64,000 nucleotides of DNA from Haloglomus irregulare (lineage in GTDB: Archaea; Halobacteriota; Halobacteria; Halobacteriales; Haloarculaceae), in the NCBI RefSeq assembly GCF_007421925.1, contig NZ_QMDX01000004.1, positions 124,001 to 188,000 on the forward strand, in the 5' to 3' direction. The position numbers were made by a program, and so were the translations under genes. The first letter of the stretch is position 1. Each line of letters opens with the position of its first letter. This document shows, one piece after another, positions 46,418 through 55,952 of this stretch. The notes beneath the pieces are model-generated. The model did not search any database, was not told the DNA's origin, and was given only the letters and a program-made list of their open reading frames with translations.

Positions 46418-47161
46418 TCACCGTCGTGCGAGCCAGCCGAACAGCGCGTCGCGCATCCAGGCCTCGGCGTCGTTCGAGAAGCGGTGTCCCTCGTCGGCGA
46501 CAGCGTGAACTGCGGTGTCGACGTCCAGTGCCCTGACCGCGTCGAGGCTGTCCGCCAGCGGGACCGAGCCGTCGTCCCGCCCGTGGAACACCGCCACGGG
46601 GAGGTCGAGTGCGTCGGCGACGTCGACGAAGTCGTAGCCGTCGAGGTCGTCGACCAGCCGCTCGTCGACCGAGTGGCCGGGGGCGTACTCCACCCCATCC
46701 CGCGCCCGGACGGTATCGGCGAGCGGGTCGAACGCCCGACCGTAGGTGACCGGTGCACGGGTCGCCACGGCCCGGACCCGCTCGTCGGGCGTCCCGTCGC
46801 CGCCGGGGCCGTCGCCCGCGGCGGCGTGGAGCGCCGTCTTCCCGCCGAAGCTGGAGCCGAAGAGGACGGCGCTCTCCGCGGCCGGGTCGAAACGGTCGAG
46901 CACGGCGCGCAGGTCGGCGATGCGCGCCGAGAGCGTCGCGGCCGGGAAACGGCCGTCGGACTCGCCGCATCCCCGGGAATCGAACCGGACCGCGTGGTAC
47001 CCCTCGGCGACAGCCCGCTCGCAGCGCCCCTCGTAACTGCCGGTCCTGTCGCTGACGAACCCGTGACAGCAGACGAACCAGCGGTCGCTCCCGGATGCGG
47101 GGTGGTGGACGGCGACGACGGACTCGCCCTCGGTGACGGGGATCTCCTGGCGTTCGGTCAT
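46418..47161 (-). CDS. Alpha/beta hydrolase
   Basis: This 247-residue serine hydrolase fold has the oxyanion segment FVCCHGFVSDRTGSYEGRCE and nucleophile elbow LFGSSFGGKTALHAAA. The acid residue lies in VAVFHGRDDGSVPLADSL and the histidine in VADEGHRFSNDAE. The substrate is unknown; close relatives are annotated as esterases or acyl-peptidase-like. The ATG overlaps the stop of the kinase gene upstream (ATGA), so the two are co-translated. Confidence 0.88.
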   Translation of the reverse strand: MTERQEIPVTEGESVVAVHHPASGSDRWFVCCHGFVSDRTGSYEGRCERAVAEGYHAVRFDSRGCGESDGRFPAATLSARIADLRAVLDRFDPAAESAVLFGSSFGGKTALHAAAGDGPGGDGTPDERVRAVATRAPVTYGRAFDPLADTVRARDGVEYAPGHSVDERLVDDLDGYDFVDVADALDLPVAVFHGRDDGSVPLADSLDAVRALDVDTAVHAVADEGHRFSNDAEAWMRDALFGWLARR

Positions 47162-49449
47162 GCCGGGCCCGTCCCGACGCCGGTGATCTCGAACCGAGCG
47201 CCACCGTCCTCGCCATCGGTGACGAGGACATCCCAGCCGTGTGCGTCCACGATCTGCTCGACGATCCGCAGTCCGAAGCCAGTGCCGCCCTCGGTGCCGG
47301 AGTAGCCGGCCCCGAAGACATCCGCACGCTCCGGCTCCGGAATCCCGACGCCGTCGTCCTCGACGTAGAACCCATCGGGGAGGTCGCCCACCGTCACCGC
47401 CACGGCCCCGTCCCCGTGCTCGACGCTGTTCGCGAGGAGGTTCTGGAGTAGCTGCCGGAGCCGCCCCCGGTCCGCCGAGACCGTCCGACTGGTCGGCACG
47501 GTCAGCGTGGCTTCCCCTTCGGGAACCACCGCCCAGCACTCCTCTGCCAGCGCCGACAGCGATACCGACTCCAGGGTCCCGACCGTGTCACCGGCACGGG
47601 CGAGGGTCAACAGGTCCTCGACGAGCGCCTGACTCCGGTCGATGGCGTCGGCCGCGTCGGCCAGATGGGTCGTCCCGCAGTCGCACTCCTCACGAGCCAG
47701 TTCCAGCCGCCCCGACGCGGTCCGGAGCGGGTTGCGCAGGTCGTGGCTCACGACGCCCGCGAACTCCTCCAACCGCTCGTTCTGCCGTTCGAGTTCGCGG
47801 TTCCGCTCGACCGCCTGGGTGATGTTGCGCGAGACGGCCATCCCGTAGCGTATCGAGCCGGTGTCGTCCCGGATCGGTATCGTCCGGACCTCGTAGCTCT
47901 CCCCCTGGTACTGCTGTCGGAAGGTGTGGCGCTCCCCGTCGAGCGTCGCCCGGTAGTACCGAGCGGTCTCCTCGGCGATGGCCTCCGGGAACAGGTCGTG
48001 GGGCGTCCGGCCATCGAACTCGGCGCTCGAGAGGCCGACCTCGGTCAGTTCGTCGCCGCCGGCGCGGACGTATCGCAGGTCCTCGTCGAACAGGAACACC
48101 CCACCATCGGGGAAATGGTCCACCAGCGCCGCGTACTGTGAGGTGATCTCTCCCAACTCCTGCTCGCGCTGCTTCCGGCCGGTGACGTCCTCCACGACCG
48201 CGACCAGTTGCTCGACGGCACCGTCGTCGGTGATAGGCGACACGATACCCTCTCGGACGGCCCGCTCGCCGTCGACATCGAACCCGACGGTGAACGGTAT
48301 CGGCTCCTCCCGCTCGATGCAGTCCCGGCACCGGTCGACCATCTCCGCGCCCAGCGCCTCTCGCAGTGTCTCGTCGCGCATCTCCCCCCGCTGGAGTCCG
48401 GTCAGCTCCGCCATCCGGCGGTTGGACCGGTGATACCGGAACTCCCCGTCAGCATGCTCCATCAGGATGAGCCCGACCGGCACGTGTCGCATGATGGAGC
48501 TCAGTTCGGCGTTCGTCCGTTCGAGCTCCATCCGGAGGGACTGACTGTGCAGGGCGTGAGCGGTGTCGTCGGCAAGCTCGGTGAGCACCTCCCGCTCGGT
48601 CCGGTCGAACGCGCCCGGGCGGGCGGCGAACGCCACCAGCAGGCCGTACGATTCCCCCTCGTATTCGATGGGAACGGCAGCAAGCGAGCGGAACCCGCGC
48701 CGGAGTGCCTGTTCTCGCCACGGCGCGTGCCCCTCGTCCTCCCGGATGTCCTGCGAGACCGCGATATCGCGGTCGTGAACGGCCCGCCCCTCCGGGGCGT
48801 GGCGGCCGGGGGAGTCCTCGTCGATGGCCATCCCGAACTCCTCGAAATAGCCTCCCGTGTCGCCCGCCCACGTCCGCGGCTTGACCGCCATCGTCTCCCG
48901 GTCGACGCCCGCGATGCAGGTGGCGACGTAGGGCTCCGCGCCACTGATGACCTCGTAGACCCGGGTCTCGATCGTCCTGGCCGAGCCGGCTCTGACGAGC
49001 GCCGAGGTCACATCAGCGCCGAGCTGCCGGGCCCGCTCGAGGGTCGCCGCACGGCGGTTGGATCGGTACTGCTCGACCGCGTTCCCGATGCGGTTGGCGA
49101 GTATCCCGTACTGGTCCGTGCCGCTCCCCTTGCGCAGGTAGTCCGTCGCTCCGGCACTGATAGCGTCGCTGGCGACCGCCTCGCCGCCTTTGCCGGTGAA
49201 GAGGATGAACGGGAGTTCGGGGTACTCCTCGCGGACCATTCGAAGGAACTCGATCCCGTCCCGCCCGGGCATGTCGTAGTCGGAGACGATGCAGTCGGGT
49301 TGGAGGTCCTCGATGCTGCCGAGCCCCTCGGCTGCACTCGTTGCCGTCCGGACCTCGAAGCGGTCGTCCTCCCGTTCCAGATAGGTCGCCGTCACGTTCC
49401 CCAACTCCGGGTCGTCATCGACGTGGAGGATGCGGATAGCCTGGGGCAC
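47158..49449 (-). CDS. Hybrid sensor kinase: receiver-GAF-PAS-PAS-HisKA-HATPase
   Basis: This 763-residue cytoplasmic protein has a receiver domain (about 5-125; ILHVDDDPEL) with intact phospho-acceptor Asp57 in CIVSDYDMPGRDG. A GAF domain follows (about 160-310, EVISGAEPYVATCIAG), then two PAS domains (about 325-440 and 450-565). The HisKA motif is AGVVSHDLRNPLRT and the ATPase has LQNLLANSVEHG, VEDDGVGIPEPERADV and GTGFGLRIVEQIV. The start is a GTG with TTTTTAAGC about 27 nt upstream (leaderless). It ends overlapping the hydrolase gene. It has no DNA-binding output domain. Confidence 0.9.
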   Translation of the reverse strand: MPQAIRILHVDDDPELGNVTATYLEREDDRFEVRTATSAAEGLGSIEDLQPDCIVSDYDMPGRDGIEFLRMVREEYPELPFILFTGKGGEAVASDAISAGATDYLRKGSGTDQYGILANRIGNAVEQYRSNRRAATLERARQLGADVTSALVRAGSARTIETRVYEVISGAEPYVATCIAGVDRETMAVKPRTWAGDTGGYFEEFGMAIDEDSPGRHAPEGRAVHDRDIAVSQDIREDEGHAPWREQALRRGFRSLAAVPIEYEGESYGLLVAFAARPGAFDRTEREVLTELADDTAHALHSQSLRMELERTNAELSSIMRHVPVGLILMEHADGEFRYHRSNRRMAELTGLQRGEMRDETLREALGAEMVDRCRDCIEREEPIPFTVGFDVDGERAVREGIVSPITDDGAVEQLVAVVEDVTGRKQREQELGEITSQYAALVDHFPDGGVFLFDEDLRYVRAGGDELTEVGLSSAEFDGRTPHDLFPEAIAEETARYYRATLDGERHTFRQQYQGESYEVRTIPIRDDTGSIRYGMAVSRNITQAVERNRELERQNERLEEFAGVVSHDLRNPLRTASGRLELAREECDCGTTHLADAADAIDRSQALVEDLLTLARAGDTVGTLESVSLSALAEECWAVVPEGEATLTVPTSRTVSADRGRLRQLLQNLLANSVEHGDGAVAVTVGDLPDGFYVEDDGVGIPEPERADVFGAGYSGTEGGTGFGLRIVEQIVDAHGWDVLVTDGEDGGARFEITGVGTGPA

Positions 49450-49926
49450 GAGTCGTGGTAGTACGCGACAGGGCTTAAAAACTATTCGGTCCAGGCCGGC
49501 ATCGGATGCGCCGTTATCCCCCGGTGACCGTTTCGTCCGGTCCAGCCGGTCGGCGGTTCCTCGGGCACTGGCCCGGCAGACCTGTACCGGGTATGAGATC
49601 ACGCGAGTGCGACACATCGTGATACACCCGCCACTACCGCTTCGCGGCAATGCAGTGGTTCATCGGTCCATTACAGCATCCTCTTTGACACCCGGACGAG
49701 AGCCCACGCGTGGGTGGTAAGCCGGGAGAGATGTGAGGATGGATTCTCGACGCGGCGGGAGTTACGGGCACGAACACAACTACCGTGCGTGGCCGGACGG
49801 CCGTCGGTTGGGGGACGCGGACCACCACACGGCGTGTCGAGGACGGAATCGACGGGCCGGACGAGTCCGGAGTCGCGATGTCCGGGTCCGTGTCGCGTCC
49901 GACCGGATGGCCCGGACGCGGCCCTC
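49450..49926. other. Gene-free stretch between kinase and stress protein
   Basis: 477 bases containing the kinase promoter (A/T box near 49475) and otherwise no supported gene, repeat or RNA. Short ORFs here have unusual composition and no recognisable families. Confidence 0.45.
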
Positions 49927-50382
49927 TCAGTCCTCCTCGCTGTGTCGGACGATGAGGACGTCGTACGCGGGGTCCTCCGAGATGGGGCTGCCGACGCTGG
50001 TCACCGGCGTCGACACCCGGCCGGCGTTGTCGCTGCCGACGAATACCATGGAGACATCGAGTTCGCGGGCCACCTCGCGGATCGTCCGTGTGACGTCGTT
50101 GATCGTCGTGGCACCCCGGACCGCGCCGGGCTCCGGGCGCTCGGCTCGGAAGGTCGCGTCCGGGGCCACCTGGTTCACCTCCGCCTCGAACCGTGCCGCC
50201 ACCTCGTCCGGGTCGTGCCGTTCGCCGGGGTCAATCCAGCCGCGCTCGACGGCGAACTCCTGGTTGTCGGGCACGACGGTCAACACCACGACCGGCTCCC
50301 CGCGGTAGTCAGCGAACTCCGTTGCTCGCCGGACCGCGGCCAGCGAGAGCTCCGACCCGTCGTACGGTGCCAGCAGCGTCAT
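49927..50382 (-). CDS. Universal stress protein (UspA fold)
   Basis: This 151-residue protein opens MTLLAPYDGSELSLAAVRRA, then VVVLTVVPDNQEFAVERGWI, VARELDVSMVFVGSDNAGRV and PAYDVLIVRHSEED. The usual G-x2-G-x9-G-S ATP motif is weak, so nucleotide binding is uncertain. A CTATTAAG box about 26-30 nt before the ATG at 50382 supports this start over a longer form. It lies just downstream of the propionyl-CoA synthase gene (56 nt) on the same strand. Confidence 0.82.
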   Translation of the reverse strand: MTLLAPYDGSELSLAAVRRATEFADYRGEPVVVLTVVPDNQEFAVERGWIDPGERHDPDEVAARFEAEVNQVAPDATFRAERPEPGAVRGATTINDVTRTIREVARELDVSMVFVGSDNAGRVSTPVTSVGSPISEDPAYDVLIVRHSEED

Positions 50383-50438
50383 GCTCTCCGGCTCGTGTTC
50401 CAGCGTCTTAATAGCAATCAAAGGGGGCCGGGCGCCGG

Positions 50439-53400
50439 TCAGTCGCGGTCGCGGCGCCCCCAGCCTTTGTACAGCTCCTCGCGGTTCCGCAGACCCTCGG
50501 CCGGCAGCGCGTGGTCGACGACGTACGCCTCCGCCTCGTGTTCGTTATCCCACATGGCCTGGTGGGCCTCCGGCAGGTCCGTCCAGTCGACGACCCTCGG
50601 CGTGGTGACGTCGAGCGCGCCGGCGTCGATCTCCGCGTTCAGCTGCTGGACCTCGTAGGAGTTCGAGAGGTGCGTCCCGAGGACGTCGGCTGTCGGCATG
50701 TGGATGTCGCGCTGGCGCATCCACACCTGCGGCGCGTAGAAGGAGTAGCGCCGGTCGGTCATGTCCTCGCTGTAGACGACGCGGCCGGTGTGGGGTCTGA
50801 CCAGCATGGTCGAGACCCCCAGCGCGTCGTGGCCGGCCCGCTCGAACACCACGTCCGGGTTGCCTCGCGGGTTCTCGGAGGTGCGCAGATGCTCGCCGAC
50901 GGCCATCCCGAGCGGCTTGAACGCCGAGTCGGTGTACGCACGCACCGCCCGCTTGAACGCCTCGGGGTCCGCCTGTGGGTGTGGGAAGTCCGGCAGCGTG
51001 TCGGGCCACTCGAACTCCGCCTCGCGGCGCTCTAACGCCTCGATGGAGCGAACGCCCGCGACGGCGTCGCCGTACCCGAGCGACTCGACGAACTCCGCCT
51101 GCTCGTCGGTGTAGGCCACGACCACGACCCGGGCGTCCGCGTCGCGGCCGGCCTCGATGGCCCGGAGCCCCGTCTCGTCGAGCACCCCGTCCGGCCCGGT
51201 GTCGGTGCCGTAGTAGACGAGCAGCCCCTCGCCGGCCCGCAGGTCCACCCGGTCGAACATCGCCTCGGGGGTACTCCGCCCGGGCTTGCCGAGGAACGTC
51301 ATCCGGTAGCCGGTCGAGGCGCCCCAGAACGTGAGCTGGCCCCCCTCGTCGAGCAGCTGGAACGTCCGCGGGAACGACTGCTCGCCGGCGTGGCTGGCGG
51401 CGTAGTCCGCGAGACGGCCGTGTTGGTCACGGAACTGTGCCAGCAGCGGCTCGCCCGCTGCTTTCCACTCGTCCCACGCGTCGGGGTCGGCCGGGATGGG
51501 GCCCCAGATGTCCGCGTGCTCGTCGGCGGTCCGGTCGATGGCGCCGCCGCCGGCCTCCTCGATGCGAGCCGCCCGCTCCTCGCTGGAACAGAGGCCCGTC
51601 ACGTCGAGCCCGTTGCGCAGGCCAGCCCGGAGCGTCTCCCAGCCGGTCCCCGTCGCGCCCCCCTCGACGAACATCGTCCCGCCGGACTCCACGTCGAGCG
51701 TGGTGAACAGCGCGCGGTAGACGGTGCCCAGCGCCAGCACGTAGGAGCCGGCCTCCTCGATGGTGGTCTCCTCGGGGATGGGGTGGACCTGCGGCGCCTG
51801 TGCGACCATGAACTGCTGGTGGCTGCCGTCCGGTTCCTCGTACCCCTGGATGGAGAACCCGGAGTACATGGGGTCCAACCCCATCCGCGGCGAGAGCAGG
51901 TCGCTCTGGCCCGAGTACACCGTCACCAGGTCGCCGACGGCGACCCGTCCCGCCGCCTGGACGGCCTCCCCGGCGTCGACGACCAGCGCGGCGCCGCCGC
52001 TCCCGGTCACGTGCCGGTCGCGGTCGTGGTTGTCGAACTGGCTCACCGGGATACCGGTGACGGCCCAGACGTCGTTGAAGTTCACCTCGCTGGTCAGGAG
52101 GTACAGCAGGACCTCGTTGGGGTCGGGGTCCTCGACCGGGTAGAGCCCCTCGACCTCCGCGTCGACGGGGTCCCCGTGTGCGGGTTCGCCCGTCTCGGGG
52201 TCCTTCTCGACGGCGAACCCGTACTGCCAGTCCGGGACGGCGTCCACGCCGGGATAGAACGGCGCCCCGACCGGCAGGAGGTCGCCCGCCGCCTCCAGCT
52301 CGTCAGCACGCTCGATCGGCGGCGCCTCGCGGGGCCGGGTCGGTAGCGGCGGTGACCGGTCCTCGAGGAACGCCTCGATACCGTCCTTCCCACCATCCGG
52401 GTCGACCACGGCAGCCGCGAACGCATCGGCCTCCTGCTCGAACCCGGCCTCGATGCCGTCCTCGAACCCGGCCCGGACCGCCTCGACCGCCCGATTGAAC
52501 GCCCGCTCACGGCCGGGGGCCGCGGTCGCGCACTGCCGCCGGTTGCGCGCCACGTCCGAGGCCTCTAGAACGGTCTCGTCGAAGGTCCCGGGCTCGCGCC
52601 AGCGGTCGCGGGCGGCCTGTCGGCGCTCGTGGGCTTCGGCCAGCGTCGTGTCCGTGCCCTGCACGTGCTCGCGGGCCAGTTCGGCCGCCCGGAGCTGCGC
52701 CGGGTCATCGCTCACCTCGTCGACGAGCCCCATCGCGGCGGCGTCGGGCGCGTCGAGGTCACGGCCGTTGGTGATGGTTATCAGGGCGTCGACCAGTCCG
52801 TCCGTGCCACGGCGGTCAGCCAGCAGCCGTGGCAGCCGCTGGGTGCCGCCGTACCCCGGGATGAGGTTCAACTGGAGTTCCGGCTGCCCGAAGCTGGCGT
52901 GGCGCTCGGCGACGGTGTAGTGGGTCGCCAACTGGAGTTCGTTGCCGCCGCCGAGGGCGGCCCCGTCGACCGCGGCGACGACCGGCACCGACAGGCTCTC
53001 GATGGTTTCGAACGCACGGTGGGCCTTCCGTGCGAGCGCGCGGGCCTCCGCGGCCTCGCTGATCTCCTCGAGGAACTGCTCGATGTCCGCGCCGGCCACG
53101 AACGGCTCCCCCTCACTGACGACGACGACCGCGCCGACGTCGTCCCGGCGGTCCAGCCGGTCGGCCACCGTGTTCAGCTCGTCGAGGGCCCGCTCGGTCA
53201 GCGCGTTCACTGGCGGGTTGTCGATGACCACCGTCGCCACCTCCGCGTCCGCGTCCCTGACGGTGTTGTACTGGACCGTGAGGAAGCGGTACTCGTCCAG
53301 CAGCTCCTGTTCGCGGGCGATGCGCTGCCGGCGCCGCCAGCGTGTCGCCTTCGGCCGGATGGCGTCGACGACCTCCGGGTTCTTCAGCGTGGTCGTGTCG

Positions 53401-55817
53401 CCGACGTCGTCACCGGCGAGCATCGCCGTCAGCATCCGGCGCATATATTTCCCGGAGCGGGTCTCCGGGAAGGCCTCGACCTCGATGAACGAGTCCGGGA
53501 CCGCCACGGCGCCCTTCTCCTCCTTGACCAGGCCCGCGAGTCGGCGCTCGACCTCCGTGGTCAACGACTCCCCCGCGCGGGTCTGGACGAACGCCACCGG
53601 CACCAGCCCCTTCTCGTGGTGGGGTGCGCCGACGACGACGACGTTCGCCACCGGCGTCTCGGGGTTGAGTTGCTTGTCGCGGAGCATCGCCCCCTCGATC
53701 TCCTCGGTCCCCATCCGATGGCCGGAGACGTTGATGACCTCGTCCGAGCGGCCGTGGAGGCTGAACGAGCCGTCCTCGTAGCGCTTCGCCACGTCGCCCT
53801 GGCGGTAGGCGTACTCGCCGTCGCGCTCGACCCAGTAGGTGTCCTCGAACCGTTCGCGGTTCCCCTCCCAGTCGGTCGGGTTCTCCGGGTCGAACCCCTC
53901 GCCCCAGACGGTCCGCATCAGGTACGGATACGGCTCCTCGATGATTATCTCGCCCCGCTCGCCCGTGTCCGTCCGCTCCCACTGTGCGCCGTCGGTCCCG
54001 TCCTCCTCCGTCCAGACGTCGCCGAACACCCAGGGACAGGGATACGTGTGCGCGTCCGCTCGCAACTCCAGGTCACGGTTGCCGTAGAAGTGCGACCAGA
54101 CGATACCCCCGTGTTCGGTCGCCCAGTAGGAGTTGATATACCAGGGGCAGACCTCCTCCATCCCGAACTCCTGAACGGCCTCGTTGACGGGTTCCGCACA
54201 GAACGTCGCCACACGGAGCGAGTCGGTCGACCACGCCCGCATGTCGGCCACGTTCTCCCGGTCTTCCATGACCGTCTTGAGGAAGGTGACGCCGGCCTTG
54301 AACACGTCCACGTCGTAGCGTTCGATCATCGAGGTGAACCGGCCGGCATCGGGGTACAGCGGCGAGCCCTCCGCGACGACGCTCGTCGTCCGGGTGGTGA
54401 GCGCGGCGCTGATGAGGTACGACTGGCCGGTGATCCAGCCGGGGTCCGCCACGGTGAGCATCGTATCCTCGCCCGGCACCACGTCGAAGGAGGTCCGCAT
54501 GGTGTGGGCGATACCGGCGGTGTAGCCGCCGTGGACGTGGACGACCCCCTTCGGCTTCCCGGTCGAGCCGCTGGTGAAGATGACGAACAGCGGGTACTCG
54601 GCGTCCACCGGCTCCGGTTCGGCGGTCGCCCACAGCGCCCGGACTAGGTCGCGGTCCGGGAGGGCGAGCAGGTCGGCCTCGTCGGCCACGTCGAAGCCGG
54701 CCGCACGGGCGTTCGATAGCACCGTCTCGCGGGCGCTCGCCTCCAGGTCGGCCGCGATGTGGTCGCGCTCGCGGAGTTCCACCTCCTGGCCCGCGTGCTC
54801 GACCATGATGACGTCGTCGACGACGTGGTCGGCGTCCACGAGGGCGCGGGCGACCGTCGTCCGTATCTCCGAGGCCCGGTCCGGGTCGAGCGGGAGGTCG
54901 GTGAGCGCGTGGCCGACCCCGCGCATGGCGTCCGCGCGGTCGACGGTGATCTTCCCCTCGATGGCGGCGCTGACGGCCGCCTCGATGGCGCCGGCGTGGT
55001 CGGAGGACAGGTCCAGATCACCGAGTGCGTCGGTAACGACCGACTCGACTGTCTCGACGGGCAGGTAGTCGTCCAGCGCCGGGTCACCGTACCGCTCCTT
55101 GTAGGGGACCACCTCGGCGTTCCGGTACCCCCCGTCGGCGGTGACGAGCACCTCGGCATCGAGTTCGGCGATGCGGTCCGAGAGGGTCTTGTCGCTGAAC
55201 CCGCCGAAGACCGGCGTGTAGACCGCGCCAAGCCGCTTGCAGGCCTCCATGTAGTAGATCTGGGGCAGCACGTTCGGCATGTTCATGGCGACCCGGTCGC
55301 CCTTCCCGACCCCGAGGTCCTGGAGCACCCGCGCCGCGAGAACGGTCCGGTAGAGCAGTTCCCGTCGGCTCACCGACTTCGAAACGACCGGCCCACCGCG
55401 TCCGTCGTTGGCGGACTGGTCCCAGCGGTCCCCCTCGAAGTGGAAGGCACTCTCGTCGCCGTGGCCCGCCAGGACGTGCCTGTCGACCTCGTTGAAGCAC
55501 GCGTTGGTCAGCCCGCCGACGAACCAGCGGTAGAGCGGCGGGTCCGAGTCGTCGAGGGCCGTCTCCCACGGGTCGTGGTCTGCCTCACGGTCGAGTTCGA
55601 CCGGTTCGCAGTCGTCGGTGAACCCCGTCCACCCGTCGTCGAGGGTCGCCCAGACGCCGTCCTCGAACCAGTGGAGCTCCCGCTTTGCGATGTCGCCGTG
55701 AAACGCGCCCGGGTCCGTCCGCGCCCGCTCGCGCATCTCCGTCCAGCCCGTTCGCGTCCGAATCGGGTTTGTCCGAACCGGTTCCGGGAGACGAACGAGG
55801 TCCTGCCCTTCCGACAT
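50439..55817 (-). CDS. pcs: Trifunctional propionyl-CoA synthase (3-hydroxypropionate to propionyl-CoA)
   Basis: This 1792-residue fusion has the domain order and size of propionyl-CoA synthase. Part 1 (about 1-830) is an AMP-forming 3-hydroxypropionyl-CoA synthetase with VIFTSGSTGKPKGVVHVHGG near 413, SGHRMGTEEIEG and the A10 lysine K790 in RSGKYMRR. Part 2 (about 845-1130) is an enoyl-CoA hydratase-type dehydratase with catalytic Glu960 (GGGNELQL) and Glu980 (GQPELQLNLIPGYGGTQRL). Part 3 (about 1195-1790) is a zinc-less medium-chain acrylyl-CoA reductase of the crotonyl-CoA reductase type (SEVNFNDVWAVTGIP, GGATGTGWE). All three active sites look intact. It is divergent from the acylating aldehyde dehydrogenase operon. 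It is known from Chloroflexus and a few bacteria; a haloarchaeal copy points to 3-hydroxypropionate metabolism. Confidence 0.92.
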   Translation of the reverse strand: MSEGQDLVRLPEPVRTNPIRTRTGWTEMRERARTDPGAFHGDIAKRELHWFEDGVWATLDDGWTGFTDDCEPVELDREADHDPWETALDDSDPPLYRWFVGGLTNACFNEVDRHVLAGHGDESAFHFEGDRWDQSANDGRGGPVVSKSVSRRELLYRTVLAARVLQDLGVGKGDRVAMNMPNVLPQIYYMEACKRLGAVYTPVFGGFSDKTLSDRIAELDAEVLVTADGGYRNAEVVPYKERYGDPALDDYLPVETVESVVTDALGDLDLSSDHAGAIEAAVSAAIEGKITVDRADAMRGVGHALTDLPLDPDRASEIRTTVARALVDADHVVDDVIMVEHAGQEVELRERDHIAADLEASARETVLSNARAAGFDVADEADLLALPDRDLVRALWATAEPEPVDAEYPLFVIFTSGSTGKPKGVVHVHGGYTAGIAHTMRTSFDVVPGEDTMLTVADPGWITGQSYLISAALTTRTTSVVAEGSPLYPDAGRFTSMIERYDVDVFKAGVTFLKTVMEDRENVADMRAWSTDSLRVATFCAEPVNEAVQEFGMEEVCPWYINSYWATEHGGIVWSHFYGNRDLELRADAHTYPCPWVFGDVWTEEDGTDGAQWERTDTGERGEIIIEEPYPYLMRTVWGEGFDPENPTDWEGNRERFEDTYWVERDGEYAYRQGDVAKRYEDGSFSLHGRSDEVINVSGHRMGTEEIEGAMLRDKQLNPETPVANVVVVGAPHHEKGLVPVAFVQTRAGESLTTEVERRLAGLVKEEKGAVAVPDSFIEVEAFPETRSGKYMRRMLTAMLAGDDVGDTTTLKNPEVVDAIRPKATRWRRRQRIAREQELLDEYRFLTVQYNTVRDADAEVATVVIDNPPVNALTERALDELNTVADRLDRRDDVGAVVVVSEGEPFVAGADIEQFLEEISEAAEARALARKAHRAFETIESLSVPVVAAVDGAALGGGNELQLATHYTVAERHASFGQPELQLNLIPGYGGTQRLPRLLADRRGTDGLVDALITITNGRDLDAPDAAAMGLVDEVSDDPAQLRAAELAREHVQGTDTTLAEAHERRQAARDRWREPGTFDETVLEASDVARNRRQCATAAPGRERAFNRAVEAVRAGFEDGIEAGFEQEADAFAAAVVDPDGGKDGIEAFLEDRSPPLPTRPREAPPIERADELEAAGDLLPVGAPFYPGVDAVPDWQYGFAVEKDPETGEPAHGDPVDAEVEGLYPVEDPDPNEVLLYLLTSEVNFNDVWAVTGIPVSQFDNHDRDRHVTGSGGAALVVDAGEAVQAAGRVAVGDLVTVYSGQSDLLSPRMGLDPMYSGFSIQGYEEPDGSHQQFMVAQAPQVHPIPEETTIEEAGSYVLALGTVYRALFTTLDVESGGTMFVEGGATGTGWETLRAGLRNGLDVTGLCSSEERAARIEEAGGGAIDRTADEHADIWGPIPADPDAWDEWKAAGEPLLAQFRDQHGRLADYAASHAGEQSFPRTFQLLDEGGQLTFWGASTGYRMTFLGKPGRSTPEAMFDRVDLRAGEGLLVYYGTDTGPDGVLDETGLRAIEAGRDADARVVVVAYTDEQAEFVESLGYGDAVAGVRSIEALERREAEFEWPDTLPDFPHPQADPEAFKRAVRAYTDSAFKPLGMAVGEHLRTSENPRGNPDVVFERAGHDALGVSTMLVRPHTGRVVYSEDMTDRRYSFYAPQVWMRQRDIHMPTADVLGTHLSNSYEVQQLNAEIDAGALDVTTPRVVDWTDLPEAHQAMWDNEHEAEAYVVDHALPAEGLRNREELYKGWGRRDRD

Positions 55818-55854
55818 GGTATGAGTTGTCGAACTCTATCGCCAAGTATAAAAA

Positions 55855-55934
55855 CATGATTAATGAGTATAGTAATTACCGGCGGGCCCGGTCGCCACAA
55901 GTATTGACGCCCGTAACCATATTTATTAATCATG
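55855..55934. promoter_or_regulatory. Divergent promoter region with 10-bp inverted repeats
   Basis: The 135-bp gap between the pcs start and the aldehyde dehydrogenase start is strikingly A/T-rich. CATGATTAAT at 55855-55864 has a perfect reverse complement ATTAATCATG at 55925-55934, and similarity extends by an A..TA on one side. Each copy overlaps or adjoins a TATA-like box: TTTTTATAC (minus strand) for pcs and CATATTTATTAA for the operon. The pair therefore looks like operators of a common regulator. Confidence 0.6.
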
Positions 55935-55952
55935 AAGATGTCAGTCGGAGAT

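Noticed and set aside
52629-54647. A 672-codon open frame on the plus strand inside pcs
   Set aside because: It is antisense to the propionyl-CoA synthase with no family features; long antisense frames are expected at this GC content.
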